A stretch of 64,000 bases of DNA from Drosophila miranda (Eukaryota; Arthropoda; Insecta; Diptera; Drosophilidae), in contig NC_046676.1 of the NCBI RefSeq assembly GCF_003369915.1, positions 8,959,501 through 9,023,500 on the forward strand, in the 5' to 3' direction. Position 1 is the stretch's first letter, and each line of letters opens with the position of its first letter. Below, piece by piece: positions 13,501-27,670 of this stretch. Below the pieces are notes generated by a model that had not been told where the DNA came from, searched no databases, and saw only the letters and a list, made by a program, of their open reading frames with translations. The position numbers and the translations under genes are program-made.

Positions 13501-13600
13501 GTTTTGCCCATTTTTATGTGAGAAGTTTTAATGATTTACGAGTTACAGTGCTGGGCAATAGTCGCGAACTTTCTGGGGGCTGGTGTGCACATTTTTGACC
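7508..13600. other. long non-coding stretch
   Basis: No supported exon is visible. The longest open frame, on the minus strand at 8086-8598, lacks any recognisable domain. A GC-rich element with three AGCGCT sites lies at 11250-11278. The 12.4-13.3 kb part is AT-rich and unique in look, as conserved Drosophila enhancer DNA often is, but this was not tested. Confidence 0.4.
11250..11278. repeat. AGCGCT triplet with a 14-bp perfect palindrome
   Basis: AGCGCT occurs at 11250, 11258 and 11273. The bases 11254-11267 (CTGTAGCGCTACAG) form a perfect palindrome. It may be a binding-site cluster or chance, and no function is known to me. Confidence 0.4.
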
Positions 13601-16600
13601 CTGGCAACACTGGCAATTAAATCTCATCTGGCAACACTCGCATGTTTGTCATTCCTTCGGAAACCTCTCCACCCCCCACCACCCACGGCTAAGGAGTGAA
13701 TGAGCGGGATTTTGGCTGGGATTGAGGATTGATTGAAATTTACGATTTGCCCTGGCGGCGGCTCAGAGTGCGAATCCGTTATGAATCGCTTTCCCAGGAA
13801 CGGAAATGTTGTCATCGGCAATTCTGGGCGCCATTTTGCCTTTTGGCCACGCGGCGCGTCACTTTTATGGCAAACGGAAGTCCTTGTGTTATTTATGTGC
13901 TGTGCCGAATGCTGGGGAGGTGGGTGTCGAAGGAGGTGCCGAAGAGGTGTCCCCGCTAAGGATGGGGAACTTTCGCTTTAGACGTTATTTAATAGCTTAT
14001 TAGGGCAGGCAACCCCGATGCCTCCGATGAACAAAAGGCCATGTGAAAATCCAATTAAATGTGACATCTGCTGGCCTCCCCGCCCCGAGAGAGACCTTGG
14101 CGTGATTTTGATATATGGCTTGAGCCAGAGCCAATAATCAATTGATGAAAGTTTCATTCGATCGGATGAGGCTCTAATTTATGATTCACAGAGGAAGAAC
14201 GAAAGAGACAGCGACAGAGACGCCGGCTCGTGTGCAATGGTAATTGACTTTTCGAAATGACGGACTGTGTGGGCCAGCCCCACAATTAGTTCAACATAAT
14301 GATGTATCATTACGGGCAGTAATTCATCAAGCATGCCCTCTCTCCAATGCCTCGCCACTGTCCGCCCCTGTGGCATAGTCCCTGCCACCGCTCTTATAAA
14401 TCACAGAAAAGCCAGCCAGAGTCGGGCCCACCATACGTATGAGCAATTTGATAAATATTCAAGACAAATATGCTACCGAAACTGTTCTCAAATGCGACTG
14501 GCAAATGACACTCCACTCCGTGCACTCAGCGAAAAAATTGTCTTAGAAGTTTTCTTTTATTTTAGAAAAAATCTACACAAAATCCATTAGTTTTGGGGCC
14601 CTACATTGTTTTTTTCGAGTGCACATCCCGTATTCCGTGGCATTTCGCCACCGTGTCTATTCCACCTAGCCAGGGAGCATTATTTAATCTCCATTCTCCT
14701 CGTTGCTTCCCCCATTTTATCTGGCCGGAGACACGCTAATAAGTCTGCAACGTGACACTTGCTGCGGAGGGTGTTTCGGGAAGAGGGGTTTCGGTGGGGT
14801 GGCATAAAGTTTTGGTCTCGGACAGCCGCAGGCTGCAAATGAATAAGTTGACTTTATCGGGCAGCGGCATCATGAAGCAGCAGAAAAATAAATGGAAGAA
14901 CAAAAAATTGTTACCGCTGCCGCGAATGTAAATAGCAAACGTGAGGGGGTTGAAAGTGAAGGGAGGCTGGGGGCAGAGGACAGTGGGATCGGTGTCAGGT
15001 CGGAGCTTAAAGTGACAATAAATGCCGGCGGTTATGTATAAATTGCTAAAGTGTGCGGAAAGATTTACGGGTCCAAGAAATGGACCAAAGTGCTGCAAGA
15101 ATGCTTTCCATTCTGTGCCTGCTCCTTTGCCTTTTGGCCACTACTGTCGTGGGCCGTGGCAAAGAAATAAGCACAGCTTAGGGCCCAGACCCAGGATAAG
15201 GACGGGGACCAGGCCAGGTGCTTTTAGTCTGATTGCCAGGACCCGGACAGAAGGCAGCCAAAGAGGCAGTCACCGCCCACTCAAAATGACAGTTTGGCCA
15301 ACACTCAACAAGGCCGCTTGTCGCTTTCAAGAGGCAGAGACAACGCCATGCTGTGATAGAGAAAACTCACAGAGATAGGGGGACGAGAGAGTGGGGGCAA
15401 TGAGAGGGTGGGTGAGATTCCATTTCAGACCGTGGCTGAATGCTCATCAAGTGGTCAAGAATCTGTTGTGGTCGCACTCATGCAGCCTGCTGCCACTCAA
15501 CCTGCTGAGGCTGATACTGCTGCTCCTTTCGACCTGGCCTAATGATCTGCATGAGGGTCAGTCGATTGGCTGGCAAATTGATTTCAATTAGCCTGACTTT
15601 CGCTCCCCATTGCCTTCCCCCAGTTCTTCATTCATTCTCTGCCCCCATCAGAGTTATTAAAAAGTGTTGGAGGGAAAAAGTGAGTCGCGACAGACGGCGC
15701 ACATCATTTACACGTTTTCGCATAATTTGGCGATGGAGAGTCAGGGCCAAACATCATTACTCCTCCCTCCTCTTTCCCTACTTCCTCTCTCTCGCTTAAT
15801 GAATTGGGGGAGTGGTGTCTCCACTCCGCTTTCTGAGAGCACCCTTGAACCATTTGTCGCCATATTTATTTTAATGGTTGCTCAATTTAATCACTTCGAC
15901 AGGCACCACATGCCGATGGGGTGTACTCAGGATGCAGGATGTGTGGGAGGTGGGTAGCAGAAGTGAAGAAAGCGAGTGGAAAGTGAAGAGGGTGACAAGG
16001 GGGTTCGTGCACCCAAGGATCCTTTTATTTTTGTGGTTGGAAAATGTTGCAAGCTTTCATTTTATACGACATTTAATTAAGGGAGCGAACTTTTTTTAAG
16101 TTTTAATGGAAGACGTCGAACCAAGGAAAGCACGGATAAGTATATACAAATATGTATGTACGTGGGGCGGCTCCCCAACACACATTACGCAATACTTTGG
16201 CAACACTTAACGCGCCTCTTGAATACCCTTACAACAGAATGAGGCATGTGGCATGTTTGATGAATCAACTGATTGACAACTGATTGGGGTATAAATATAT
16301 TATCCATAGAACATATAATATTTTAGAAAGATGTTTAAAACATCTAAACCTTCAAACAAATACAAACAATTTACAATCCTAAAGGTTCGTTTTCCCTAGA
16401 GTATATATGTATTCCCGATTCATTTCGTGGCGCAAGAACAATTTCCATTTTGCCCAAGCACTTTGTTTAACAGTTTATTAAATTGACTTTCATCCTCGGC
16501 TACTGAAAAATATTTTGCGGATAAATATTTGAAAATTTATTAAATCAACCCGGCAATGCATCATCTTTCTCGCCTCACGCCTCTGCCGCTCTGGATCTTC

Positions 16601-18541
16601 TCTCGCGGGGTAGGATGCCAGTCCGCCGCCTGCATTTTGTTGCTTGGCCAAGTGAAATGAGCTGCATCCGGGCTTTTCATATATAGCCGCTGCAGGCGTT
16701 GCTTTTCTTAACGCCCGAGCACTCTCCTGCCCGCACTCACATGTCCTGTCCGCCTGCCCGGCCACGGGCTACCGCTGCATCCTGTGCGATTGTGTGTCTG
16801 TGCCTGTGCCTGTGCGTGTGCGTGTATCTGTGCGAAAATGTGGCATGTGGCATGTGTATCTGTGTCGGGTTGTGTGTTTCTGTGGGTATCCTACGCTGCG
16901 TACTTTATTCCTTTTCCTGTGCGCTAGCGCACTTCCGTTGAGCAGACACAGATACGGCCAGTGGGTAAGGAGCCCAACGAATTTTGATGCATTTCCGGGG
17001 AAGCATTTCACCCATCCCAACACCCCCCGTAACTCCCACAATGTGTGCCACATTTGATGGTAGAGCGCGCCTGCGAAGAATTTATGTTCAATCTTAGAAA
17101 AATAATGATTATCTTTTATTTTATGGTTGAGCGAACGACAACGATGAGGTCCAACGTCCTGGGGCATATGTTCTTGATCGCTTGAGCAGAAACTGGAGTC
17201 GGAACAATAACTCTCATATGTCCAGAGCTGCAACGGATAAGCAGGAGGTGAAGTAGGAGTGGACCCCCTGTTTACAAGACAATTATAGAGCGACTCAAGT
17301 GGCACTTGCTTCTGGCGCTCGCGACAATTGAGTGGAGACCATTCATTACGAGCACCCAAAACAATTTAAACATCCACTGAGACTGAGGAGGGGTCTCGTC
17401 GCAGAATTTGTGGAAGGTCCCCAGTGCACCAGGGGGATGGGATAGTTGAGTGTTGTCTATGGCAGGGGGCATAGATCGATGGACCCACCGACAGCTTATG
17501 TAAGCGATAGTTAAGTAGATGCTGACGAGCTTCTTCCTTTCACACCCTGACAGCAATTATTCAAGTTGGCGTTGCCTCGTCACGATTATGAAGTGAACAC
17601 GAGGCAACGTAACAGCTACATCCTTTCAATGGCCCGGCAGGAAACTGGAGCCCTCACTTTGTGGAGGAACTTTCCACGGATAACGTCACTCAAGGCGAGA
17701 TGTATTCAAGCCGCACAAATACCGTTACGCGCCATCAAAAGTGCGCAGAAACCTGGGAGCTGGTTTGGTGCTGGATGTGTTGTGATGTGATGGGGTGGGA
17801 AAGGATCTTGAAAGCCCACACTCAGAGCACTCAGACTGCAGGATGGTAGGATGGTAGGGGTACAGGAGTGTAGTGGTAGTCATCCAAAATTGCGAAAGAG
17901 ACGAGTTTGTTTCTGGTAGAATCTACATTTAAAAGATGTCCAAATTCTTGTAAATAGCTATAGAACATCACATCTATTGGGGTTTTTTTTATCCAACTGT
18001 GCACAGCGAAGGGCCAAATGGAACCGAAGAGGCCTGATGCATAATGTCCAGCCATAAATTCCCATTAAACGTTTGCGTTGTGTCCTAACCCATCCGCCCA
18101 CTGGGCATCGTTCCATTTTGTGGTGTGCTGCTGGCGGTGCTTGCAATGCATTTGATTAAGTATACGCCCCATGGCAGCGGCAGAAAGCCGCATGTGGCAT
18201 TGCATTCAAATGGGAGTGCGGAATTTTCGATTCCTATTTCGATTGCTGTGTGGGCAGAAGGGGGGCGTGCCAGGTCGACTGGCGGAGTCAACTTTTTTTG
18301 GCCGGCCATGTTGACTTTGCGCTTAATTGTTTTATTATCCACGAGTGCTGGCCACTAGACAGAGACACGGGCACCGCTGGAGGCACAGTCCCAGCCACAC
18401 TTGAAGTCTGCCCCCCAGTTTGGCAGCTCTATCCCTGTCGTTGACCTCGTTGCGCAGGCCACTCCTACTGGCACCCGTATAGTCTCTCCAGGACCTCATA
18501 TTTTGCCGCCTTCCCCATTCAGTTCGCTGAGTTGTCGAATT

Positions 18542-18576
18542 CAGAGAGAGAGAGAGAGACAGAGACAGAGAGAGAG
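18542..18576. repeat. GA microsatellite
   Basis: An imperfect (GA)n tract interrupted by CAGA units, in non-coding DNA. Confidence 0.8.
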
Positions 18577-21500
18577 CAACCGAAAGCTGCTCCTGCTGCT
18601 GTCTGATATACGAGCTTCTGGCGGCAAATTATATCAAGTGCAGCACTTGAGGCAGTTGGCCAGGATTCACGAACTTCTTTTCTGTCTCGACTGCAGCCTC
18701 GGTCTCGGTGCCGGCTTTAATTACAGTTCTGTGAAAAATCGTATTACCACGTGCGTGTTATTTTTGCGAATCACTGAATGCAAATGAGTTCATTCAGCCT
18801 GTGATGCAGTCCAATTTATTTATTTATTAACAAGCTACTTCATTATGAGGCCTCGATGCCACAAACAATTCTCCCGCTCCAACGACCACTCCATTGCGGA
18901 GTTTGGCTCTCCTCTAAGCTGGCTTTAACAAGACAATAAGCTGGCACATACACACAATAAAATGTTACAAACTTCTGGCTATGTGTTGTCTTTGTGTTTG
19001 TCCTGCGGTCTGAGACTCAACAAAAATATTTGGACACTGCAGCGTGCAACAGGAGGGGAAGCGAGACTGAAAGCCAAAATACCTAAGGCAAACAATACTC
19101 GTACTCGTAAGAGAATTACTTTAATGGCTAGTCGTTGACCTGCCGCCACTCGCCGCATCCTTGTCCTTGGCCAAGGTAAGCAATTGGAAATGCTCTGCGT
19201 GCCGGCAATCCATAAGTTTTCCGGCTCTTGGCTCTTGGCAATCTGGTCACATAGCCGGGGACCCACGTCAGCCACTTCCAAATGCATGCACAGTTGACTT
19301 GTCAGCCTGTTAATTTGCTAAATAATTTTGGAATTTCTGACCAATCCGTAACGAAGGCAGTAACTCAACATGGCACGCCCCGTCCAAATCAGGGCAGAGG
19401 GGCGGTAACGGGCGGGAACGGCGGGTGCCAAATGTTCGGCACGGCAATGCGTGTAAGCAAAATCCAGTTTAGCCTAATTCGGAAGGGATACATTCTGGTG
19501 GGGCCAGAAACTATTTATGATTTCCCAACACGAACGATTCCCCCAGCCACGCGTCCACACCTTCTGCCACTCACTCTCCGGATTATTTGTTTGCCGTTTT
19601 GCTGACTACTACGTGAGATTGTTCTACGTTAAAAAAAAACAAAAACAAGTTTGAACAATAATAATAGCACTGCCGTACGGAATAGAAGATACCCCCACTT
19701 GAGAGCCTTTTGTGAGGAAAAGGTGGGAAAAATGCTGATGCTGATCGAGAATAAGGTACCATATATACTTTTTCGGATGCAAAGCGCTTTTTGCAACATA
19801 TACTTACTGCCCCAAGAGTATTCCCTGAGTAAAGGGTATGAAAAAGTAAAGCAACGAATGTTCTCCACATACATTTGTGTATGAGTGTAGACCCCTGGAA
19901 ACACGTTCATCAATTAGCGCCGAAGATTTAATTGTGGCACGTGTGAACTTAATTAAACGGCATTAGTTTGTATAATTGCAGTCCCGATGCGAGGAAGGGA
20001 CCCACCGTCACTTGACTGTGAGGTCCTGCGCAATTTAATTGCAGCTCTTTTCCCTCAACTGCATTTGCATTCCAATTAATTTTAGAGTACGCATGCAATA
20101 TGTAATTTTTTTGGGGCCAGTTTCGAGTTTTGAGTGGGGAGAGGGCAGAGCAGGAGCAGCTACTCGGTTGGTTATTATTTTAAGGCTGCTTGCCACAAAG
20201 TGCTGGGTTTACCGCAGAAGAAGTAGGGGCACCTGCACCTATGTTTCATTTAATTAGCATTATTGTCATGGAAACCGCAAAAAGCTATTTGCGGTGTAAA
20301 TTAACTTAGTATCCGAGCGAGGGAGCGAGCGACTGCAGGTAAATATAAATATTTTTAATTATATTATACCAGGAGTTGTGTAAACTGAACTACAATTTGG
20401 AAATGGGCTGATCCAGGTCAGAACACCACATCTGTGCGGCAGCTAGGAGCTGGCAATGCACTTGATCGCCTAGGCGAAAGCCAAAGTGCTCTGCAAAATC
20501 CGAAAATTTAAAAATTAAAGAATTTAGCTATACGATAAGCTCTATAGCACTGAATATCTTCCCTTCAACTAAATTTCGGGTTTCGTTGTTTTTGGAATAT
20601 TTTAAAGGCTCCACAACAAATGTCTTTTTAACCGTAGGTAGAAATAGCAAGTATAATAACATTATAAATATACAGGTAGATATATACAATTAAGAAAATC
20701 TCGCCTCTCTTCAGACGTGTCATTCCCTTTTTAAAACTCTGAGAAACACGTCAAGGACATGATGCATATTTTCTGAAATAAATGCAAATGTCATGAAAAT
20801 GTTTGGAATTTCATGTTATTTTGTTTCAATTTGATTTTCTTTTAGGCCAACAAATCCGAGACCTTGAGTCGAAACATATGTAAATGCAAAATTGACTTGA
20901 AGACTGATTCATCTCAAAATGTTTGGCATATCGAGTGGCTAGTGAACATGGCCAAAACGAACAACACAGATTACCCGTGTCGAATGTAGACCATTCATTT
21001 TCGGCTATAATGCGAAATGATGTTAATACTCGATGCTCTTGGTGTACACGGGTGCATTGTATTTGTGGAAATGTTTGCAACAGAAAGATGAAAGCATTTT
21101 CGACCCTACAATCGATACATATGAATATGAAATCGTTTTTGTCTGAATTTTCTGTAAGAAGCAAGGGGTATTTTATATTGACCAGGTCCTGGACAATCTC
21201 CTGTGGCCCCTAGTCCCCACACCGCGCAGTTAGATATAATGAAAGGCTGCACAACACGCACGACCGAAATTACAAACAATGAAAATTCTGCTCTAATTTC
21301 TGGTCAGGCTCAGAAATGACCTGAAACGACAAACAAATTTCTGCGCAAAGGAGCAGCTTATTTAATTCTGTGTGAAAACTATGGCAGTTGTTGTACTGTA
21401 GTTTCTGTTTGCTGTTTTTGTTGCATCTGCCTATGCCTATGGGCTGGATTTTAGTTGAAAATTTTCGCACCGCACTTAAATAATGTAAATATAATTTGGC

Positions 21501-21725
21501 TGTTTGCCCGACTGCAATTTGGCAACATTTTATGCGCGCTCATGTTCCATTAGACAGAGCAGAGATCCTGTTTTTGTTCTGCTCCTCCGCCCGCCTGCCA
21601 TCAGGTGACAGGGCCACTAATTAGAGTCAATAATGTGGACGGAGCGAGTGCGATGTTATGCGAGTCGGTTGTGTCCCATTGTTGGCGTGCTAAATAAATC
21701 AGAAAGTAATTAAAACAACATGAAG

Positions 21726-21780
21726 AGTTTCAGTTTCAGTTACAGCTTCAGATCCAGTTTCTGTTTCAGTTTCAGTTCCA
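21726..21780. repeat. TTTCAG hexamer tract
   Basis: About nine imperfect tandem copies of a 6-bp TTTCAG-like unit. Each unit ends in CAG and resembles a pyrimidine-AG splice acceptor, so it could confuse gene finders. Confidence 0.7.
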
Positions 21781-24700
21781 GCGGAAGCGGCACTTGGCCT
21801 CCCTGAAACTCCCATGCTCATGCTCATACCCTTCCCTGCCTTGAACAGCGGTGCTTCCTGCTTATTTAGCAAACGAAATGAAGTAAAAACAAAAACAATC
21901 AAATTGGGAGCAACTGAGGCGAGCCGAGGCATTGAACACTCTTGCAAAGTCGCACTCCGATGTTAATCTCAATCGGTAATAGAAATAACCAAATTCATTT
22001 TCAAATACTAGTTTTGGAGATTGTTTGGATTATTTTACTTCTGATTTAACAGTAGATTCTGCGGAACTCTTGGATACTCCTTAGATACCATTGCATCTTA
22101 ACAGAATCATTCGCATTGGGATTATATTCGAATAGTAATAAAAATACCCCTTGAAAGGGTAACAGCAAAACTGTACAAAAGGACAACAAGGGATGTCGGT
22201 TGGTCGGTCGTCGGAAGCGCAGCCACAACAGAACTGTTTGTTGTTTGGTTTGTTTGTTGTTGTTTGGCAGCGGAATGAAATGCGGTGTGGGTGAAAGAGT
22301 GGCACGACCCAGGGGTAAATAGAGAAAAAAAAAATAAAAATAAACTTAATTTACGTTTATTTACTATGACAAATGTTTTCGAAAGAGTGCAACTTTTAAT
22401 TGCAAAATTTATTTAATTTCCCTGCGCCAGCGGATGTATTTCGTTTCGCTATAGTTCGTTAAGTTAATCAGAATATAAGCGATGAAAACCGAACAAAATT
22501 CAGCGGGAAAATAACATAAAATAACACTTAACATAAAACATAAATTTGGTTCAAGAAAATATCAAAAGAACTGAAACAACATCTGGCTTTTGAGGCGATT
22601 TCTATGTCCGAAACTATGCCATTGCAAAGATAGTTTGGTGCCACAGTTTGTTTGATAACTGTCAAATCCATTCAGCTGTAGAAAAAGACGCAAAATTTCT
22701 GGATGGACAGGGCATGGAAAGTGGACCAAGAAGAGCAAGATATATACATTAGTGGGGAAAAAGTGTGAAGAATTTCCCATCTCATGTCTTTTTGTTCTAC
22801 TGCCACAGGCGGAATTTTCATTAAGGCATTTTTGATGTCTAATTTGCATATTTTTGCAGCTGGCCGAGATGCCAGGCAAGTGACACGTTAAGCATTCTCA
22901 AAAAATGGGTGTGCCACCGGGGTGGGTGGTGGCACGGCACCATACTGCACTTGAAAGAAAAGTGCAAGCGGGTTTTTCTTGTTGCATCTCACCATTCGCC
23001 TCTCCGTAGCTGCCACTGTGATGGCCGGCTGTCAGTTTCTAGTTGTCCCACGGGCGGCCGACATCCTTTCAGCCCAGATTCGGTGCCTGGACAAAGTGTC
23101 GAGTGGCAACACTAATTCGCTTGCAGCATGCCACAGCAGAACGAGCCGCTATGAGCAGGGACACACATTCACACTGTGAATTTCACAGTGATCCATTTTG
23201 CATGTTATACCCTAAGCAGAAGGTATTATGACTTTGATCAAATGTGGGCTAGGAAGAGGCGGAGGAAATCCGAATTCTTTTTTTTATTGTCGGTACGTAT
23301 TATACAAAGCGGATCCGCCATTATCGTATGTCACTATATCACATAGTTGCCATTTACACAATGTACACATCTTTAAGGGTATCTAATGCCTCTGCTACCA
23401 GAAATTGCCTTCAACTCTTGTACTTTTTACTAGATTTTCAGCTAAATTTGTGCCTGCGCTTTTTGCTTTTGGGTTTTTGTTAATTTCCAATTTTGAAACC
23501 CACCCTCTCTGCTTGTGCGAGAGTGTGTATACAGCTGTGAATATGGTCAACATGTCGCTTGGCTCATGGCATTAATTCAATTGCTGTTTGCATACATACG
23601 GCCGAGCCGGAGCGAGCGGAGACGGATCTCATGTTACTTGCCTCCGCCCCGAAATGTAGGCAACACGTTGAGTCCAGACAGTACAATTATGGGGACATGG
23701 ATACGGAAACTCTAGAAGGAGGTTTCTTCCACTTCACTCTTTCCAAAATGGAACTAATAATCAGAAATGTCAAGAACAAAGAGAAAAGCATTCTCGTGTT
23801 TGGGGATCCACAATTCGTTGCTTGCATTGTCGTATATTTTTTTTCTTCAAATTTTTGATTGCTTTTCTGTGCCAAGAATTTTTGAAATATTATTCTACTC
23901 ACCAAAGCCTTGGAGCACATGGACTATGCGTACTATGGCTCGATTTAAAAAGCTTTATTTTTCGTTTCGATTGGCAATATTTATTTTTGAGAATGTTTTA
24001 ACTCAATAGGGATTCTCTACGGCAGGAATGAGATTCATTTGGTCTATTCCGCGGGCAATAAAATCACTTGTACACAAAGGAGCACTTTGATGCGATCAAC
24101 TGCAACGCGTCGGGTTTCGAGGTTCGTTGGAGCGAATGATGCGCGAACAGGTTGAGGCTATGCCATTTATATGGAAGTGGCTACTTATATAGAAGTCGCG
24201 GCGCCCGAAAGTAGGCAGCAATAGCTAGGCTAGCAGCGGCTGCTGCGGTGGCTGTTGCTAGATATGCGCTAACCTGTTCTGAAACCCGTACAACAGGTTG
24301 TAATTGCGACTATAAGATACCCACTATTCGGGAACCATCCAATCGACCTTCTAAAAGTGAGTCGAACAAGAAAAGAGTCTATAAACCTAATATCTGCAGG
24401 AAATACAGATAAATATATGTATATCTGAGCCAAACAGTAACTGCATATCCTTGACTTTGTTTCTCCAGTCTCCAAGATCAAGATGCGGGCCATGAATGCA
24501 ATATATCGACCTTATGAGGTTCGCCCTGCATGCTGAACAAATTTGCATGTACACCAATATACCTTCGTCCTCTGCAAATGGCGGGGTATGAGAGAGCGAC
24601 TGTCATTGGAGCAGAAAAGCTGGCGGGACACTGAAAGTAATTAGTCCCACAAAGTACGCTGACGGTTGCCCTTATCAACAGCCCCTGCACACAGATACAT

Positions 24701-27557
24701 AGAGGGATATGGACTGCAGCCTTAAATTATCGTTATTGGCGCTTTATAGAAAACGAAGGATTGTGGTTGGGTAGAGTATATATTCAGGGGTGGCAAGAGC
24801 TGACGGCCAGCTGGCTTATCTCTAATGTTCGGGAGAGGGAACGAGAGATGGGGGCTGGACTAACCCATACTGCAGTGGAATATCCCATTGTATTGATAAC
24901 ATTTGAATTTTTGGCTTGATTTATGAGCAAGCATACCATGAAAGTACTCGTAGCTCACTGGCATATCGGAACAAACAACAACCAACAGCAAACAACAGCC
25001 ATAAAAAGAACAACCGTGTAGCAACTTCAACTTTGACGCAGTTGAGCGTAAATTGAATTGAATCATCATGGGCCCCATATTCATGAACGTAATTATTCCA
25101 TTTACCATTCTGGGTGAATAATTTCGATCTAAGCATTGATCAGGTTTCCGCAAGAGCATACTTTTGATGTTTGCGAATTATTATTTCACAAGGCTGAGTA
25201 CCCAAACTGCTGCGGATTTTCCATGCCACAAGGAAGATAGAACATGACTCATACTGCATACGAGCACTTCCATTGAAATGCTAAATGAAATCGGATTTTG
25301 CTCCTCATCGATTTCAGAATTTCCATGTTCCCTGCAGGCTGTGTCTTTCAGTTAGCCAAACCAAATTTATGGCCAGCTTCTTTGTTTTGCTTACATCTGA
25401 GTTTTTCGGACAGGTTTTCTGGTAGATACCCTAGTAAGGGAAATCTATTTTTGTCTGAATACTATGTATGCCTACATATGTAGTTGTAAAGGCTTGCAAC
25501 CTGGTATCTGATGTGTTGTTGGCTGGTTGTGTTCGAAAGGGTAAAGAGTTGCCCCTGAATTTAACGCTTCTTGTAGGCAGCCTCTTAAATTTTTCGTAGT
25601 CGCTTCACATATTTGCAAAGCGTTTGCTTTCGGGTTAAGCGCTTTTATTGCATTCTTGCAGATGCCAATGTGAATGGTCCATGCTGTTATTGGCTCTGCC
25701 TCTGGCTCTCTTCTCTTCTCTTCCCATCTCAACCTCCATTTGCGATCTAATAAACTTTACATTTGTTGGTCTTCTTTTTTCCCCAGAAAAAGAATGCTGC
25801 TGGGGGCGTAGATATTGCCCAGCTCGGGCACAATTTTTCAGGACACTTGAGGCTTTCATTTTGTATGTAGTCCAAGTGGAGTCCTCGTCTGCAGCTGGCC
25901 AACTTCCGTCCATTGTTGACTTCATTTTAATGTTCTGGCTTTTTGCGGCTTTTCGACTCTGGCGCTTCACTCACTACTGGACTGCCCCTCTCTTGCTCAC
26001 TCTCTGTCCATTATATTTAAAAATTTCCTTTGTGTTTTAACATCTTAAAGTTTTGCAAATAGATTTGGTGCACTTATTTTTGGGTTCTTTTGCGGTCATG
26101 TTTTGAGGTTTTTATTCATTTATTTATGCAGATTTATGTTTTCGCCATAAAGTTTCGTTTGTTTTCCACATAATGCATAAAGCATAATGCATTAGTTGTG
26201 TTTTCTTTTCGCCAAACTTTCATTAAAGCGATTAAAAAGTATTATTTTGGGCGTATGCGATGACACAGATAATAGTTTTTAATTATTTTATCATTCGTTT
26301 TGTTGCCTGCGATTGGGGAGTCCGCTAGTGCCATGAAAAAACAAAAATTCACTGAGCTTTGATGTACCCCTACTCCTGAAAAAGTAAGCTTAATTAATTT
26401 CCACGCTGCAGTTCGTCAGGAATTTGAATTACAGTGCATGCGTATATGATACGGTCTGTTTCATAATCAGCGTGTAATCTTTATGGAGAGTGACGCACAT
26501 GCCCCATTCGATCAAACGCCCACCGGAATGTGGTGCACCACACACGCTCTTTGGCGGCACATACATAAATCACACAAAACTATTCCCTTTTCCGGCATTT
26601 ACATGGAGTCTTATCTATGATGAGGGAGCTGCCCTCCACTGGATTGCCACTGCCACTGCCATTGCCATTGCCACCGCCCCATCGTCTGACTGACTGTCTG
26701 GCCGACTGTTGCCCTTCAATATTATGCAATATCTCGTCTTTATGGCCTGGCCACACTCCTCCATAGCCAAAGCCATCTCTATCTCTTTCGATTATTGTCA
26801 CTAATATTGAGCACGCGTTTTAATTGAATTTCACGCGCTTCCCATAAAATGACAGCGTGTCCGAGTCCTGGTCCTCCCTTTATGGCTGCTCTGGCTGGAG
26901 GTTTATGTATCCTACTCCTTGTAATATATATACTCGCCTCTATCTCATTTGATTGCTCTCGCTTCTTGTTATGGCCAATCGTAAATATCTTCTCTGTTAT
27001 TGCCTTGTTCATAGTTTATAATAATATTGATAATTGGCAGTGACATCAGTGCGATCAAGTACTGCAGCATGTGGTTGTAAAAATAATCATATGTCGCAAT
27101 ACTGAGAATCGTTCATTAGCTTTCCGCATATACTCGTATAATGCCCTTCCCTTCCCAATTGTTTTGTCCACTGCAGGCCGTAATTTTTTCGATTTTTAAT
27201 TACCAACTGATAATTGCCAGCGACATTCCTATCAGCTTATTTGGCCGGGCTTAAGTTGGGTAGTTATCTACATACATTCATATACGTATGTATGTGGTGA
27301 CGTTTAATGGTTGTTCCGGTGATAAGTTGGTGGGGAATCATGTTCGTCAGAGCAAGGTGCATGGCTGACCTGGGCAAGGGGTTTCTTAGGAGATGTGTAA
27401 GTTGGTTGACGATTAAAAGAGGTACAGGTATTTTGTTTATCCTATATCTCTAACAATGTAGACCTGCTACAGCAATCTTTGATCTTTGATCTAAATACAT
27501 TTCAACTGCTTGAAAGATGTATACATCTGGAAAAGAACAAAATAATTCCATGTATCT

Positions 27558-27565
27558 TATAGAAG
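27558..27565. repeat. target-site duplication, left copy
   Basis: TATAGAAG directly precedes the retrotransposon and is repeated exactly at 32820-32827. Confidence 0.75.
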
Positions 27566-27670
27566 GATACTCTGGATACCTGCCGACCTCCAGTTTAAAT
27601 CAGGCTTCCCGGGGCAAGCGGGCTATGCCTCGGGTGACCATCCCCTTCCCGCCTACTCGTGGGAACTACT

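Larger units (their letters stand above)
13601..27557. other. long non-coding stretch up to the retrotransposon
   Basis: No supported gene is visible over about 14 kb. Contents are simple repeats (GT-rich 16.79-16.84 kb, GA at 18.54 kb, TTTCAG at 21.73 kb), three ACAGGTT sites at 24.15-24.30 kb, and short repeat-like pieces with TATACCCT or GGGTAT ends near 19.69-19.85 and 23.21-23.38 kb that resemble dispersed Drosophila repeats. It is probably a large intergenic or intronic regulatory region. Confidence 0.4.

Noticed and set aside
16769..17359. Minus-strand open frame of 196 codons
   Set aside because: Part of it is a GT/CA low-complexity tract. No gene signals or recognisable motif.
27659..27670. 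GTG start for retrotransposon ORF1
   Set aside because: The first ATG four codons later is the better eukaryotic start.
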